Assembly: GCF_000374845.1 (NCBI RefSeq)
Contig: NZ_KB895421.1
Coordinates: 111,384 to 175,383 of the forward strand
DNA length: 64,000 bases
Reading direction: 5' to 3'
Source: Paenibacillus terrigena DSM 21567
Lineage (GTDB): Bacteria; Bacillota; Bacilli; Paenibacillales; Paenibacillaceae
In this document: positions 53,652 through 62,051 of the stretch, in pieces
Position numbering within the stretch: the first letter of the stretch is position 1
How the letters are laid out: each line of letters starts with the position of its first letter
Notes under the pieces: generated by a model
The model's database searches: none
What the model was told of the DNA's origin: nothing
What the model saw: only the letters and a program-made list of their open reading frames with translations
Translations under genes and position numbers: made by a program

Positions 53652-55109
53652 TTATGATTGCATATGCTGGAGATACGGTGTCAGATCCACCTTCAACCCT
53701 TGAGCCAATCGCTTGCCAAGCTCTGCATCAGCACGATAGAAGTTACAGATGGCGAGCAGCTTGGTCTGGTCGGTAACCGAAGACAAGTCAGCCGTTAAGT
53801 TCTTCACGAGAGCATCCTGCTCCGCAGCCGAATACCGATTCCATACTTGGCCGGCCTGACCGAAGTTATTCGTCTTCTCAATTGTTTTGCGCATCGCTTC
53901 GCCTTGGATCGGATAAGGAACATCATTGTACGCTGGATCTTCTTTTGGCGTATGTTGGTGGCGATTCGGTTCATAGTTAATATGCTCCTTCTGCTGGCCG
54001 TGCGCCATCGCGCCATCCCGCTGATTATTATTCACCTGCGCGAACGGACAGTTAACCGGTAATTGCAAATAATTCGTGCCAATCCGGTAACGCTGCGTAT
54101 CAGAATAGGAGAACAATCGACCTTGCAATAGCTTATCTTCCGACGGCTCAATGCCTGGAACAACAACGCCAGGGTTGAATCCGACTTGCTCAGTCTCCGC
54201 GAACACATTCTCAGGGTTCTTATTGAGTGACATCGTCCCCACGAGCTGATATGGAATATCTTCCTCGAACCAATCCTTCGTCGGATCCAGTGGATTGAAG
54301 TCGAAGTTATCCAGGTCCGCAGGATCCAGCACTTGCACATATAAATCCCATTCCGGGAACTCCCCACGCTCAATTGCTTCATAGAGATCGCGACTCGCAT
54401 GATTGAAGTCCTTGCTCTGAATCTCCGCAGCTTCCTCGGCAGACAAGTTCTTAACCCCTTGCTTCGGCACCCAGCGCAGCTTCGTGTAGACCGTATTGCC
54501 GTAAGCGTTGATCCACTTATAGGCATGGACGCTGGATCCGCGCATATGGCGGTAACTCGCCGGGATTCCTTCGTCGGTGAATACATGCACGAGCATATTC
54601 GTCGATTCTGGACTTAGCGACATGAAATCCCAATAGCGGTCCGGTGTCTGTAGATTGTTACGAGGATCCGGCTTCAAGGAATGGACCATATCCGGGAACT
54701 TCATCGCATCGCGAATGAAGAAGATCGGTAAGTTATTCCCGACGAAGTCATAGTTCCCTTCTTCGGTATAGAATTTGATCGCGAACCCACGCGGGTCACG
54801 CAGTGTCTCAGGGGAGTGCAGTCCATGAATGACCGTCGAGAAACGAACGAATACAGGTGTCTCTTGGCTTTCATTTTGCAAAAATGCCGCTTTGGTGTAG
54901 CGTTTCATACTGTTCGTCAATTTGAAAACGCCATGCGCCCCTGCACCACGTGCATGAACGACCCGCTCCGGCACCCGTTCACGGTCAAAATGCGCGAGCT
55001 TCTCGAGCAGCTGATAATCCTCCAATAAAGTCGGTCCATGCTGCCCCGCCGTCCTGGAACTCTGATTATTGCCAATCGGAACACCTTGATTCGTTGTTAA
55101 TTTGGTCAT
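53652..55109 (-). CDS. katA: Vegetative catalase KatA (monofunctional, haem)
   Basis: A 485-residue clade 3 small-subunit catalase. Distal His in RERVPERVVHARGAGAHG, Asn in NNLPIFFIRDAMKFPD, and the haem-ligand Tyr in RLFSYSDTQRYRIGTNYLQ, all present. It destroys hydrogen peroxide in the cytoplasm. RBS AAGGGAGG 7 bases before the ATG. A perfect PerR box lies about 100 bases upstream, so induction by peroxide through PerR is expected. Confidence 0.97.
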   Translation of the reverse strand: MTKLTTNQGVPIGNNQSSRTAGQHGPTLLEDYQLLEKLAHFDRERVPERVVHARGAGAHGVFKLTNSMKRYTKAAFLQNESQETPVFVRFSTVIHGLHSPETLRDPRGFAIKFYTEEGNYDFVGNNLPIFFIRDAMKFPDMVHSLKPDPRNNLQTPDRYWDFMSLSPESTNMLVHVFTDEGIPASYRHMRGSSVHAYKWINAYGNTVYTKLRWVPKQGVKNLSAEEAAEIQSKDFNHASRDLYEAIERGEFPEWDLYVQVLDPADLDNFDFNPLDPTKDWFEEDIPYQLVGTMSLNKNPENVFAETEQVGFNPGVVVPGIEPSEDKLLQGRLFSYSDTQRYRIGTNYLQLPVNCPFAQVNNNQRDGAMAHGQQKEHINYEPNRHQHTPKEDPAYNDVPYPIQGEAMRKTIEKTNNFGQAGQVWNRYSAAEQDALVKNLTADLSSVTDQTKLLAICNFYRADAELGKRLAQGLKVDLTPYLQHMQS

Positions 55110-55180
55110 AAAAACGCCTCCCTTTATGTAATATGATAGTAGTCACAACCATTCAAGAATCATAACCACATTGTATGACA

Positions 55181-55220
55181 GATGATAATTAAAATCAATA
55201 TTAATTTATAATCATTATAA
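55181..55220 (-). promoter_or_regulatory. PerR box and overlapping Fur-like site of katA
   Basis: TTATAATCATTATAA (55206-55220) is a perfect match to the PerR box TTATAATNATTATAA. TGATAATTAAAATCA at 55184-55198 is a weaker Fur/PerR-type 7-1-7 element nearer the gene. Confidence 0.88.
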
Positions 55221-55234
55221 ATAAAATATAAGAT

Positions 55235-55322
55235 AAAGGGACAACTCTCGCCGTTCTAATGATGACGTACGTGCGATATTGTCCCTTTTGTTATACAAAA
55301 AAGCCGACCCTACAGGTCGGCT
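55235..55322 (-). terminator. Two hairpins downstream of the YdjO-type gene
   Basis: AGCCGACC-ctaca-GGTCGGCT (55302-55322) ends on the minus strand in TTTTTTG and is a good terminator. A second long stem AAAGGGACAA...TTGTCCCTTT (55235-55288) lies farther downstream. Confidence 0.75.
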
Positions 55323-55346
55323 CCATTTATTTCTTACGTTATTGGT

Positions 55347-55559
55347 TTATGATTTAGTTTGCAGCGGGCTTGTATTCACCAATACGGCTAGCTTTCTCTC
55401 GCCCTTCTCCATAACGGATTGACATTGGGGGCATGTCGGCTCTGTTGAAAATGCAAAATTATCTCGCATCCAACCTTTGCATTTCTCATTGGTGCATGAC
55501 CAAACTGCTGTTACTTCCTCAGGAATCTCATCCATCGGCTTTTTCCGTGAATTATACAT
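55347..55559 (-). CDS. YdjO-type cold-inducible zinc-ribbon protein
   Basis: A 70-residue protein with two CxxC-type metal pairs (VWSCTNEKCKGWMRDNF and PTCPQCQSVM), matching the YdjO family of Bacilli, known as cold-inducible. The ATG at 55559 has AGAGGG six bases upstream; the ATG at 55565 is too close. It has a long leader (about 190 bases) that carries the same hairpin as the csp leader at 4.1 kb, supporting a shared cold response. Confidence 0.85.
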   Translation of the reverse strand: MYNSRKKPMDEIPEEVTAVWSCTNEKCKGWMRDNFAFSTEPTCPQCQSVMEKGERKLAVLVNTSPLQTKS

Positions 55560-55673
55560 GTCCATCCCTCTTTCTATCCAGGATTATCAAGCTTATAAAT
55601 GCCCTGAACCATCGGTCTCAGGAAGTAAGTTCTCGAAGCACTTCTTTAATATGGCCTGACCGTTGGTTTTTAA

Positions 55674-55743
55674 TAAATAAAAATTCACATATTGTACAAG
55701 GTTATCCACGCCTTCCATCATAACCCTCTGCAATATGTGAATT
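55674..55743 (-). promoter_or_regulatory. Structured 5' leader element of the ydjO-type gene (shared with csp)
   Basis: On the minus strand AATTCACATATTG ... CAATATGTGAATT is a perfect 13-bp stem with an inner AGGGTTAT / ATAACCTT pairing, followed by TTTTTATTTA. It matches the csp leader element (4125-4195) in outer stem, inner stem and tail while the loop differs, a sign of conserved RNA structure. Confidence 0.72.
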
Positions 55744-55767
55744 CAGGTCAAATATCAATACATTTCC

Positions 55768-55796
55768 ATCTTACCACTTCTGGCACATAATAGCAA
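55768..55796 (-). promoter_or_regulatory. Promoter of the ydjO-type gene
   Basis: On the minus strand TTGCTA (55796-55791), 17-base spacer, TAAGAT (55773-55768). It places the start near 55760, just before the leader hairpin. Confidence 0.5.
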
Positions 55797-55869
55797 CGAT
55801 TACTTTCCATATCTTAGCGTGCAGGAGCATAGCTTAAGATATAAGCGTATAACGAAGGAGCTGAATACG

Positions 55870-57552
55870 TTGAACTATCAGCAAAATCCGACCATGAAGC
55901 ATGAACGGCCTAATTTCTTAGTCTTTATCGTTGATGAGCAGCGATACCCTCCCCGTTATGAGAGTGAAGCCATACGAACCTGGCGCAAGAATAATCTCGT
56001 TACGCAGGAGCTACTGCGTAACGACGGCGTGGAACTGCATCGGCATTATATCGGTAGCGCCGCATGCTGCCCTAGCCGAGCTACTATGTTTACAGGCCAT
56101 TACCCTTCTCTGCATGGGGTCTCTCAGACGGATGGAATTGCGAAGAGCGCTTTCGATTCGGATATGTTCTGGCTCAATTCCAATACCGTGCCCACGATGG
56201 GGAATTACATGCGTGAAGCAGGCTACCAGACGTATTACAAAGGGAAATGGCATATCTCCTACGAAGACATCGTGGTCCCTGGGACGCATCAAGATGTTCC
56301 AAGCTATCATCCAAGCAACGGTGTGCCTGATCGTCAAAAAGGAGACCTCTATCGACGGGCAGACCGACTGGAAAGCTACGGGTTTTCCGATTGGATCGGC
56401 CCGGAGCCGCATGGACGAAACCCGCGAAATTCCGGATCTTCAGCTGCCCATGGCGTCAGTGGGCGAGATGTCGTCTATGCGTCAGAAGTTGCCGAACTGA
56501 TTCGAGCGTTGGATCAACAAACCCACCCAGCAGAAGAACGACCACCTTGGCTCATCGTTTCCTCCTTCGTCAATCCGCATGACATCGTACTATACGGTTC
56601 ACTAACAGAGCATATCCCTGCGTTCAGCTTCAATGTGGAACCAACTGTCCCTAACGTGGAGCCTCCACCGACCGTCCTTGAGTCCTTACACACGAAGCCT
56701 CGTTGCCAAGCTAGCTATCGCACTGTCTATCCTCAAGCATTGCAGCCCATCCTAAATCCATCTTTATACTATAGACTCTATTATCAATTGCAGAAAAACG
56801 CCGATGTGCAAATGCAAAAAGTGTATGAAGCGTTAACGCGCTCCTCGTTCTACGACAATACGATTATTATTTTCACATCCGATCATGGAGACTTGCTCGG
56901 CTCACACGGTTATCTCCACCAGAAATGGTATTCTGCCTATGAAGAGATTCTCCATGTCCCTTTCGTGATCAATAACAAGAAGCTCTTCCCGAATCCAAAA
57001 CAACTTGATGCATTGACCAGTCATCTCGACCTGCTGCCAACCATGCTAGGGTTAGCGCAAGCCAATGTACCAGAGATCCAAGAACGTCTTAAACTTCAAT
57101 TTACGGAAGTCCACCCCTTCGTGGGCCGCGATCTAAGCTCCTATCTGCTGGGGGAATCCGCGCCGCCCGAAGACTCGGTATTCTTCATGACCGATGATGA
57201 TGTCATGCTTGGGCAGCATCAGATCAGCGCCTTAGGCAGACCTTATCCTTCTGTTGTCCAACCCAACCATATCGAGACCATCATTACGTGGCTTGAATCA
57301 GAAGATGCTGTTGGGACAAAGAGGAGGAGGCTATGGAAATACTCCCGATACTTTGACCCGAACGCAACGAGCAGCGGAACACCCGCCCCCGAAGAGTTCG
57401 AATTGTATAACTTGTCCGAGGATCCCTTAGAGATCCGCAACTTAGCTTACTCCACCTTCGCAACACCAGAGAGTCGGGAAATTCAAGCCCAGATGATATG
57501 CCTGTTGGATCTACAAAGACAGACCAAACGATTGACCCCAACGACAGCTTGA
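55870..57552 (+). CDS. Sulfatase-family hydrolase
   Basis: A 560-residue cytoplasmic sulfatase-fold protein. N-terminal metal site FLVFIVDEQRYPP, formylglycine motif CCPSR (C-x-P-S-R, Cys near residue 66), TMGNYMREAGYQTYYKGKWHIS, IIIFTSDHGDLLGSHGYLHQKWYS and, near the end, EFELYNLSEDPLEIRNL, as in choline-sulfatase/arylsulfatase types. A maturation enzyme (FGE or anSME) is needed for the Cys and is not in the window. TTG at 55870 is the likely start, AAGGAG lying 9 bases before it. Substrate unknown. Confidence 0.88.
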   Translation: MNYQQNPTMKHERPNFLVFIVDEQRYPPRYESEAIRTWRKNNLVTQELLRNDGVELHRHYIGSAACCPSRATMFTGHYPSLHGVSQTDGIAKSAFDSDMFWLNSNTVPTMGNYMREAGYQTYYKGKWHISYEDIVVPGTHQDVPSYHPSNGVPDRQKGDLYRRADRLESYGFSDWIGPEPHGRNPRNSGSSAAHGVSGRDVVYASEVAELIRALDQQTHPAEERPPWLIVSSFVNPHDIVLYGSLTEHIPAFSFNVEPTVPNVEPPPTVLESLHTKPRCQASYRTVYPQALQPILNPSLYYRLYYQLQKNADVQMQKVYEALTRSSFYDNTIIIFTSDHGDLLGSHGYLHQKWYSAYEEILHVPFVINNKKLFPNPKQLDALTSHLDLLPTMLGLAQANVPEIQERLKLQFTEVHPFVGRDLSSYLLGESAPPEDSVFFMTDDDVMLGQHQISALGRPYPSVVQPNHIETIITWLESEDAVGTKRRRLWKYSRYFDPNATSSGTPAPEEFELYNLSEDPLEIRNLAYSTFATPESREIQAQMICLLDLQRQTKRLTPTTA

Positions 57553-57659
57553 GATCTCGCTACGAATATCTTTCTTCAGAGGGGGCTTGGATGGTAGAGG
57601 GTAGTTTTGGTAATATTCATGTATAAAGAACGCAGAATGTTAGGAATGGAGCACAGTAC

Positions 57660-58886
57660 ATGAACAGATTAGCAGCCTTACGCGAGCCCTCTACGCGTAA
57701 ATTATTATTCAGCGCAGGCCTGAGCTGGTTATTCGATGCCATGGATGTCGGCATGGTCTCCTTCATCATTGCCGCGATAGCCGTCGACTGGCATCTCGGC
57801 GCACAACAGATCGGCCTTGTCGCCGCAATCAATTCCATTGGAATGGCTGCTGGTGCAGCCGTGGCCGGTTCTCTAGCAGACCGTTATGGCCGCAGGTCCA
57901 TCCTCATCTGGACGTTATTAATTTTCTCCGCAGCTAGCGGATTATCTGCACTCGTATCCAGCTTCGTTGCACTATGCATCTTGCGATTCATCGCGGGATT
58001 CGGTCTGGGCGGAGAACTACCCGTCGCTTCGACACTCGTCTCCGAATCCGTACCACAGAAGGAACGAGGGCGTGCCGTCGTGCTCCTAGAGAGCTTCTGG
58101 GCCTTCGGCTGGATCTTATCCGCGCTCATCGCCTATTTCGTCATCCCGGATTACGGCTGGCGCATCGCCTTTGTTATCAGCGCATTGCCCGCGTTCTATG
58201 CCCTGTACCTTCGCCGGGCGATTCAAGATTCACCTCGGTACATGGCGGCGGTACAACAGAAACCCTTGCCTTTTCGTCAGCGTGTCGCTTCTGTCTGGTC
58301 GTCGAAATACCGCCGTTCTACCATCACCCTATGGGTTCTATGGTTCACGGTTGTCTTCTCTTACTATGGCATGTTCCTCTGGCTTCCAACGGTTATGGTG
58401 ATGAAAGGTTATGGTCTCGTCAAAAGCTTCCAATACGTGTTGATTATCACGTTGGCACAGTTACCCGGGTATTTCACAGCGGCGTATTTCATTGAGAAGA
58501 TTGGCCGGAAGTTCGTGCTCGTGACGTATCTCGTCCTAACAGCGGTCAGTGCGATATGGTTCGGAATGGCCGAGTCCGAAGGCATGCTGATCGCTGCGGG
58601 TATCTGCCTTTCCTTCTTCAATCTGGGCGCATGGGGCGGCATGTATGCCTATACCCCAGAGCTATACCCAACGGAAGTACGCTCAACGGGCGTAGGACTC
58701 GCCGCATCCTTCGGGCGGATCGGCGGGGTGATTGGGCCTTATCTGGTCGGTATGCTCGTCGCTCGCGAAACGGCGATGACAACGATCTTCACAGTCTTCT
58801 TCGTCACCATTCTCCTCGGGGCATTCGTCGTCCTGTTCTGGGGACGAGAGACAAAAGGGATCGATCCCGACAGTCCAACCGTATAA
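57660..58886 (+). CDS. niaP: MFS transporter, nicotinate permease NiaP (YceI-like)
   Basis: A 408-residue, 12-helix major facilitator. Very like B. subtilis NiaP/YceI along its whole length: GLSWLFDAMDVGMVSFIIAA, INSIGMAAGAAVAGSLADRYGRR, GLGGELPVASTLVSESVP, VLLESFWAFGWILSALIAYF, VVFSYYGMFLWLPTVM, LAQLPGYFTAAYFIEKIGRK and NLGAWGGMYAYTPELYPT. It should import nicotinate for NAD synthesis. RBS GGAG before the ATG. No riboswitch or clear NiaR site was seen upstream. Confidence 0.9.
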   Translation: MNRLAALREPSTRKLLFSAGLSWLFDAMDVGMVSFIIAAIAVDWHLGAQQIGLVAAINSIGMAAGAAVAGSLADRYGRRSILIWTLLIFSAASGLSALVSSFVALCILRFIAGFGLGGELPVASTLVSESVPQKERGRAVVLLESFWAFGWILSALIAYFVIPDYGWRIAFVISALPAFYALYLRRAIQDSPRYMAAVQQKPLPFRQRVASVWSSKYRRSTITLWVLWFTVVFSYYGMFLWLPTVMVMKGYGLVKSFQYVLIITLAQLPGYFTAAYFIEKIGRKFVLVTYLVLTAVSAIWFGMAESEGMLIAAGICLSFFNLGAWGGMYAYTPELYPTEVRSTGVGLAASFGRIGGVIGPYLVGMLVARETAMTTIFTVFFVTILLGAFVVLFWGRETKGIDPDSPTV

Positions 58887-58898
58887 ATTCGCACAATA

Positions 58899-58938
58899 AA
58901 GGGGTTGTGTCCTATACCAATATAGGATACAACCCCTT
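58899..58938. terminator. Bidirectional terminator after niaP
   Basis: AAGGGGTTGTGTCCTATA pairs with TATAGGATACAACCCCTT: an 18-bp stem with one G-A mismatch and a 4-base loop, between convergent genes. Confidence 0.88.
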
Positions 58939-58948
58939 ATCATTGCTT

Positions 58949-59185
58949 CTATGTCCACGCCCAGAAGAATCCGTCTCGATCCCACGCGACTCTGCCGTTA
59001 TGCAGCTTCCTGAAAGCTTTCTTCACTTCTTTCTCAAGCGAAGCGTTGCCATTCTCGTTCACAAAAACGAACTGCTCGCCGAAATGCGTCCGTACATAAT
59101 CAATCGCATCGCTCTGTTGCAAAGTCCCTTTAAATTGAATCTCATCGACCATCCATTGGGCGACGGCTTGAGGTGTCACTTCCAT
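58949..59185 (-). CDS. Small conserved hypothetical protein
   Basis: A 78-residue protein (MEVTPQAVAQWMVDEIQF start; KLHNGRVAWDRDGFFWAWT end). The mix of helices and the final Trp-rich strand suggest a small winged-helix-like domain; I recall related DUF6953-type proteins but no function. ATG 59185 has AAGGAG 10 bases upstream, the one at 59194 has it too near. Probably cotranscribed with the gene at 59200-59718, 14 bases upstream. Confidence 0.7.
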   Translation of the reverse strand: MEVTPQAVAQWMVDEIQFKGTLQQSDAIDYVRTHFGEQFVFVNENGNASLEKEVKKAFRKLHNGRVAWDRDGFFWAWT

Positions 59186-59199
59186 GTTGTTCATGCTCC

Positions 59200-59718
59200 T
59201 TAATCCGCTGCGCGAACGAATCCTTCTTCGGTCAGATATTCTGCAGCTTCTTCATACGATTCGAATACCGTATCGAGATCTTCGCCTGCGAAGATGTACC
59301 ACATCTGATCTTCATCTTCTAATTTGAGCTCCAACGACTGGTTCTTCGCGTTCGTCCAGCGTTCTTCGATCACTTCCTGTGCAGTGTCGGGTGTTGTCGC
59401 ATCTGATGCTTCTACACTTCCAGTTGCACGTCGTACCCCTTTCCACGTTAAGGAACGGATGGACGCTTCAATGATCGTACGAATTTCTTCCGCAGACATA
59501 TCGCGAATGTTCACCATACCTCGATCGTCAACATCATAACCGGTCAGATATCCGGCATAGACGAACCCATTGCCGTTCGGATGCAGGTGATAGACGACCG
59601 TTTTCTTATCGAACATACTTTCCTCGTAGTGGTAATTGACGCGTTTCATAGACACATTTTTGCGCTCCAATTCAGGGAATGAATCGGCAATCGCGAGCTT
59701 TTCTTCAAAACTTAGCAT
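59200..59718 (-). CDS. Conserved hypothetical protein (172 residues)
   Basis: A 172-residue cytoplasmic protein, acidic. N-terminal half reads as a mixed alpha/beta domain (KRVNYHYEESMFDKKTVVYHLHP, NGNGFVYAGYL); the C-terminal part is a second small alpha/beta module (QMWYIFAGEDLDTVFESYEE). I do not recognise either. No signal peptide or helix in the membrane. First gene of a likely two-gene operon. Confidence 0.7.
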   Translation of the reverse strand: MLSFEEKLAIADSFPELERKNVSMKRVNYHYEESMFDKKTVVYHLHPNGNGFVYAGYLTGYDVDDRGMVNIRDMSAEEIRTIIEASIRSLTWKGVRRATGSVEASDATTPDTAQEVIEERWTNAKNQSLELKLEDEDQMWYIFAGEDLDTVFESYEEAAEYLTEEGFVRAAD

Positions 59719-59839
59719 ATTTCGTCGGCCTCCGCATGGCTATTGTAGTAAGCCCCATTATACCATAAGCACCGGATAATCCTAATCTCACTCTGATTCC
59801 GATAACATCGTGACAAATTAAACAAAGTTCATTGCCACC

Positions 59840-59880
59840 CGTGCCAAAAGACCCCCATCACCCGAAATTCAGGATTGGAG
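59840..59880 (-). terminator. Terminator of tgl
   Basis: On the minus strand AGGCCTCCA pairs with TGGGGGTCT (two G-T pairs), followed by TTTTG. Confidence 0.6.
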
Positions 59881-59913
59881 GCCTCTCTTATTCGTTCATG
59901 ATTCTGCATGGTG

Positions 59914-60735
59914 TTAATAGTAATACGTCGTCTGCGATCCGATCTGAGCAACGAACGGATTCCACGCTTGCTGTGAGAACGCCTGGACTGCGTTGCCGTC
60001 CGAAGATAAGTTCCGCAGGAATTCGAAGTCCGGGTGTACGACCAAATCCGCTTGGTATGCCTCTATCGTGCTATTCGGCTTGCGTTTCTCATTCAAAGCC
60101 GCCAGAATATCCTCTGCCGATTTGAGCCCAATGCCATGCCCAAAGTACAAGTTCGGCCCCATCACGATCGCATTCTCGCCCCGCCATTCCGGCCCTTTTG
60201 GATCAAAATCCGGGTTTTCGAAATATACCCCATCCCCAAGATACGCTTCATTCTTGTCTTCCGTGATCACTAGCGGAAGATAGTTACTGGCATGCCAGTC
60301 TCTTAAATAAAGATTTTGGAAATACTTGTTAAATTCATCGTCACCGTTCATATCCAGCACGGCCTTATAGAACAGAATCATGATCGCTGTTGAACATTCA
60401 AACCCATAATACTCCCCATGTTCAAATATATCTCGAATCCCATCCGCGGGCTGGACATTTCCTCTTAATCGAAATCCACCGTTTGGTGTTCTTATCCAAT
60501 ATCGTGGATTACTGAACGATTCCCGGAAAGGCGCGAATCGGGCATAACTTGCGTTCAAGTCATTGGCTGCCTTCACGATTTTGCTCCTCATTTGCATTTC
60601 ATAGACCAACGCTTCCTTCGAAGGATAGTAGTAGGTTACCGGGCTGTTCTCCTTCGCCTTTACAATGCTCTGTTCCATCCGCGTCAGCGGCAAACTGCCG
60701 GCTTCTTGTAAAGGTCTCCCCGAAATACGTATCAC
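59914..60735 (-). CDS. tgl: Spore-coat protein-glutamine gamma-glutamyltransferase Tgl
   Basis: A 273-residue transglutaminase similar to B. subtilis Tgl (245 residues). Catalytic Cys in GEYYGFECSTAIMILFYKA (near residue 114), preceded by Glu as in Tgl, and the second region YLRDWHASNYLPLVI, DGVYFENPDFDPKGPEWRGEN, LYFGHGIGLKSAEDIL. It crosslinks coat proteins such as GerQ during spore formation, so the organism most likely sporulates. Start GTG 60735 with GGAGG seven bases upstream. The C-terminus has a 25-residue tail not seen in B. subtilis. Confidence 0.93.
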   Translation of the reverse strand: MIRISGRPLQEAGSLPLTRMEQSIVKAKENSPVTYYYPSKEALVYEMQMRSKIVKAANDLNASYARFAPFRESFSNPRYWIRTPNGGFRLRGNVQPADGIRDIFEHGEYYGFECSTAIMILFYKAVLDMNGDDEFNKYFQNLYLRDWHASNYLPLVITEDKNEAYLGDGVYFENPDFDPKGPEWRGENAIVMGPNLYFGHGIGLKSAEDILAALNEKRKPNSTIEAYQADLVVHPDFEFLRNLSSDGNAVQAFSQQAWNPFVAQIGSQTTYYY

Positions 60736-60964
60736 GGCTTCTCCTCCAGACTCATTATGATGACATCGCCCTAGGTTAGTGTACGTATTGCAGGCTGGAA
60801 TCGTGCATGAATCTTTTCCACTCTAGTTCTATTAGACTAGTAAAGAAACAGCGTATTTCCCACAAATTATAGCGATATTTCACGAAATCCGACTTTCCCT
60901 TCCTAATCCCTTCCATATTACATGTCGAAACCTTCATTTTCTCCAAATTCTGAGAATTTTTTTG

Positions 60965-60993
60965 TTGACTAATTGATAGAACAAGACTACTAT
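60965..60993 (+). promoter_or_regulatory. Promoter of the riboswitch-ppep transcript
   Basis: TTGACT (60965-60970), 17-base spacer, TACTAT (60988-60993). It lies about 35 bases before the first c-di-GMP aptamer. The next region upstream, to tgl, contains no gene. Confidence 0.65.
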
Positions 60994-61030
60994 AGTGATA
61001 GGTTCATAGAACTAATTTCCTATTAAAAAT

Positions 61031-61115
61031 GATAAAGGCAAAGCCGTCGAAAGATGGTGACGCAAAACTACAGGGGCTAACGCGAAAATTCGCCATGCCA
61101 GCCAGTTACCGACAT
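61031..61115 (+). ncRNA. Class I c-di-GMP riboswitch (GEMM-I), copy 1
   Basis: Conserved aptamer marks in order: AAAGGCAAAGCC, P2 hairpin CCGTC-gaaa-GATGG closed by a GNRA tetraloop, GACGCAAA, the tetraloop receptor part CTACAGGGGCTAACG, small P3 hairpin GCGAAaatTTCGC-like, and the 3' block ATGCCAGCCAGTTACCG. This is the standard pattern of GEMM-I aptamers. It is followed by an intrinsic terminator at 61142-61173, so it probably controls premature termination. Confidence 0.92.
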
Positions 61116-61141
61116 AGAAGTACGACGTTATTCGCGTTGTT

Positions 61142-61173
61142 AACCCTTCTTATTTCGGTAAGAAGGGTTTTTT
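61142..61173 (+). terminator. Riboswitch terminator between the two aptamers
   Basis: AACCCTTCTTA-tttcgg-TAAGAAGGGTT followed by TTTTTT: a perfect 11-bp stem between aptamer 1 and aptamer 2. A short AGAAG stretch just upstream (near 61116) could pair with its 5' arm as an antiterminator. Confidence 0.88.
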
Positions 61174-61204
61174 ACGTACAACAATTTCATATGTCAACTC
61201 CGTA

Positions 61205-61295
61205 TTGACAAAGGCAAACCCATCGAGAGATGGCGACGCAAAGCTATAGGGGCTAACGCGAGGAATACTCGCCATGCCAGCCAGTTACCATTACA
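61205..61295 (+). ncRNA. Class I c-di-GMP riboswitch (GEMM-I), copy 2
   Basis: A second complete aptamer about 175 bases downstream of the first: AAAGGCAAACCC, P2 CCATC-gaga-GATGG, GACGCAAAG, CTATAGGGGCTAACG, P3 GCGAG...CTCGC and ATGCCAGCCAGTTACC. It ends some 40 bases before the ribosome binding site of the protease gene. No clear terminator follows; AACGCACTTG at 61303-61312 can pair partly with CAAGGAGTGTT, so control of translation is possible. Confidence 0.92.
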
Positions 61296-61346
61296 AAGTC
61301 TAACGCACTTGAACGAGTGACGTTGGCTTTCCAAGGAGTGTTCGTG

Positions 61347-61994
61347 ATGAAACAAACCAAACTCGTGCTTATTACGCTCATGATGCTGATGATTATTGCA
61401 CTACTTCCTACGAATAACGTACACGCTGAAGGCGCTCTGCCCGATCAATTGGTCGTACTGCCGACAGGTGATTATAATGTAAAAGAAGCAAAAGAGATGA
61501 TGGAGCGCCTAGAGAAAATCCCAGCTCCAATCTTAAAAACACTTGCTGACAAAGGCGTTAAAGTGAAATTAACGAACGACATCATTACCAACGAACCTGA
61601 ATTGAACTACCTCAAAGGCGTAACGCCAAGAGGCTGGGAAGGCACTGGACTCACTTGGGATGATGTACCGGGTGTTAGCGAGAAAGTGGTTGTCGTACGC
61701 ATCGGATACAGCAAAAAAGGCCATGGCCACAACTCGTACAACCTTGAAATCCATGAGACATTGCATGCCGTTGACCGCTTTGTGTTTAACAACGCAAGCG
61801 ACTCGCAAGATTTCAAAGATGTTTTCACCAAAGAAGCAGCAAGCAACTATCACGATGGCTATGTATCGGCTTATCCTGCAGAATATTTCGCAGAGAGCGC
61901 GAGCTTGTATCTCTACAATGATACAACGCGTAAAGAGTTGAAGAAGGACGCTCCGCTTACATACGATTTTCTGGACAAGCTATTTAATCAATAA
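61347..61994 (+). CDS. Secreted Pro-Pro endopeptidase (PPEP/Zmp1-like)
   Basis: A 215-residue zinc metalloprotease of the anthrax-lethal-factor-like (ATLF) fold: signal peptide (about 1-27, NVHAEG), LPTGDYNVKEAKEMMERLEKIP, and the zinc motif HETLH within EIHETLHAVDRF (about 135-139), with the downstream Glu/Tyr of the active site in YPAEYFAESASLYLY. Its length and pattern match PPEP-1 of C. difficile and PPEP-2 of P. alvei, which cut between two prolines. ATG 61347 follows AAGGAG. Two c-di-GMP riboswitches lie upstream, and the convergent gene encodes a surface protein with PLPPVP motifs. Confidence 0.93.
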   Translation: MKQTKLVLITLMMLMIIALLPTNNVHAEGALPDQLVVLPTGDYNVKEAKEMMERLEKIPAPILKTLADKGVKVKLTNDIITNEPELNYLKGVTPRGWEGTGLTWDDVPGVSEKVVVVRIGYSKKGHGHNSYNLEIHETLHAVDRFVFNNASDSQDFKDVFTKEAASNYHDGYVSAYPAEYFAESASLYLYNDTTRKELKKDAPLTYDFLDKLFNQ

Positions 61995-62000
61995 GTTAGA

Positions 62001-62036
62001 AAAAGCTCCCCTCTGATTATCAGAGAGGAGCTTTTG
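62001..62036. terminator. Bidirectional terminator between protease and surface-protein genes
   Basis: AAAAGCTCC-cc-TCTGA-tta-TCAGA-ga-GGAGCTTTT: compact hairpin with A and T flanks. Confidence 0.87.
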
Positions 62037-62051
62037 TGTTATAACTCGATG

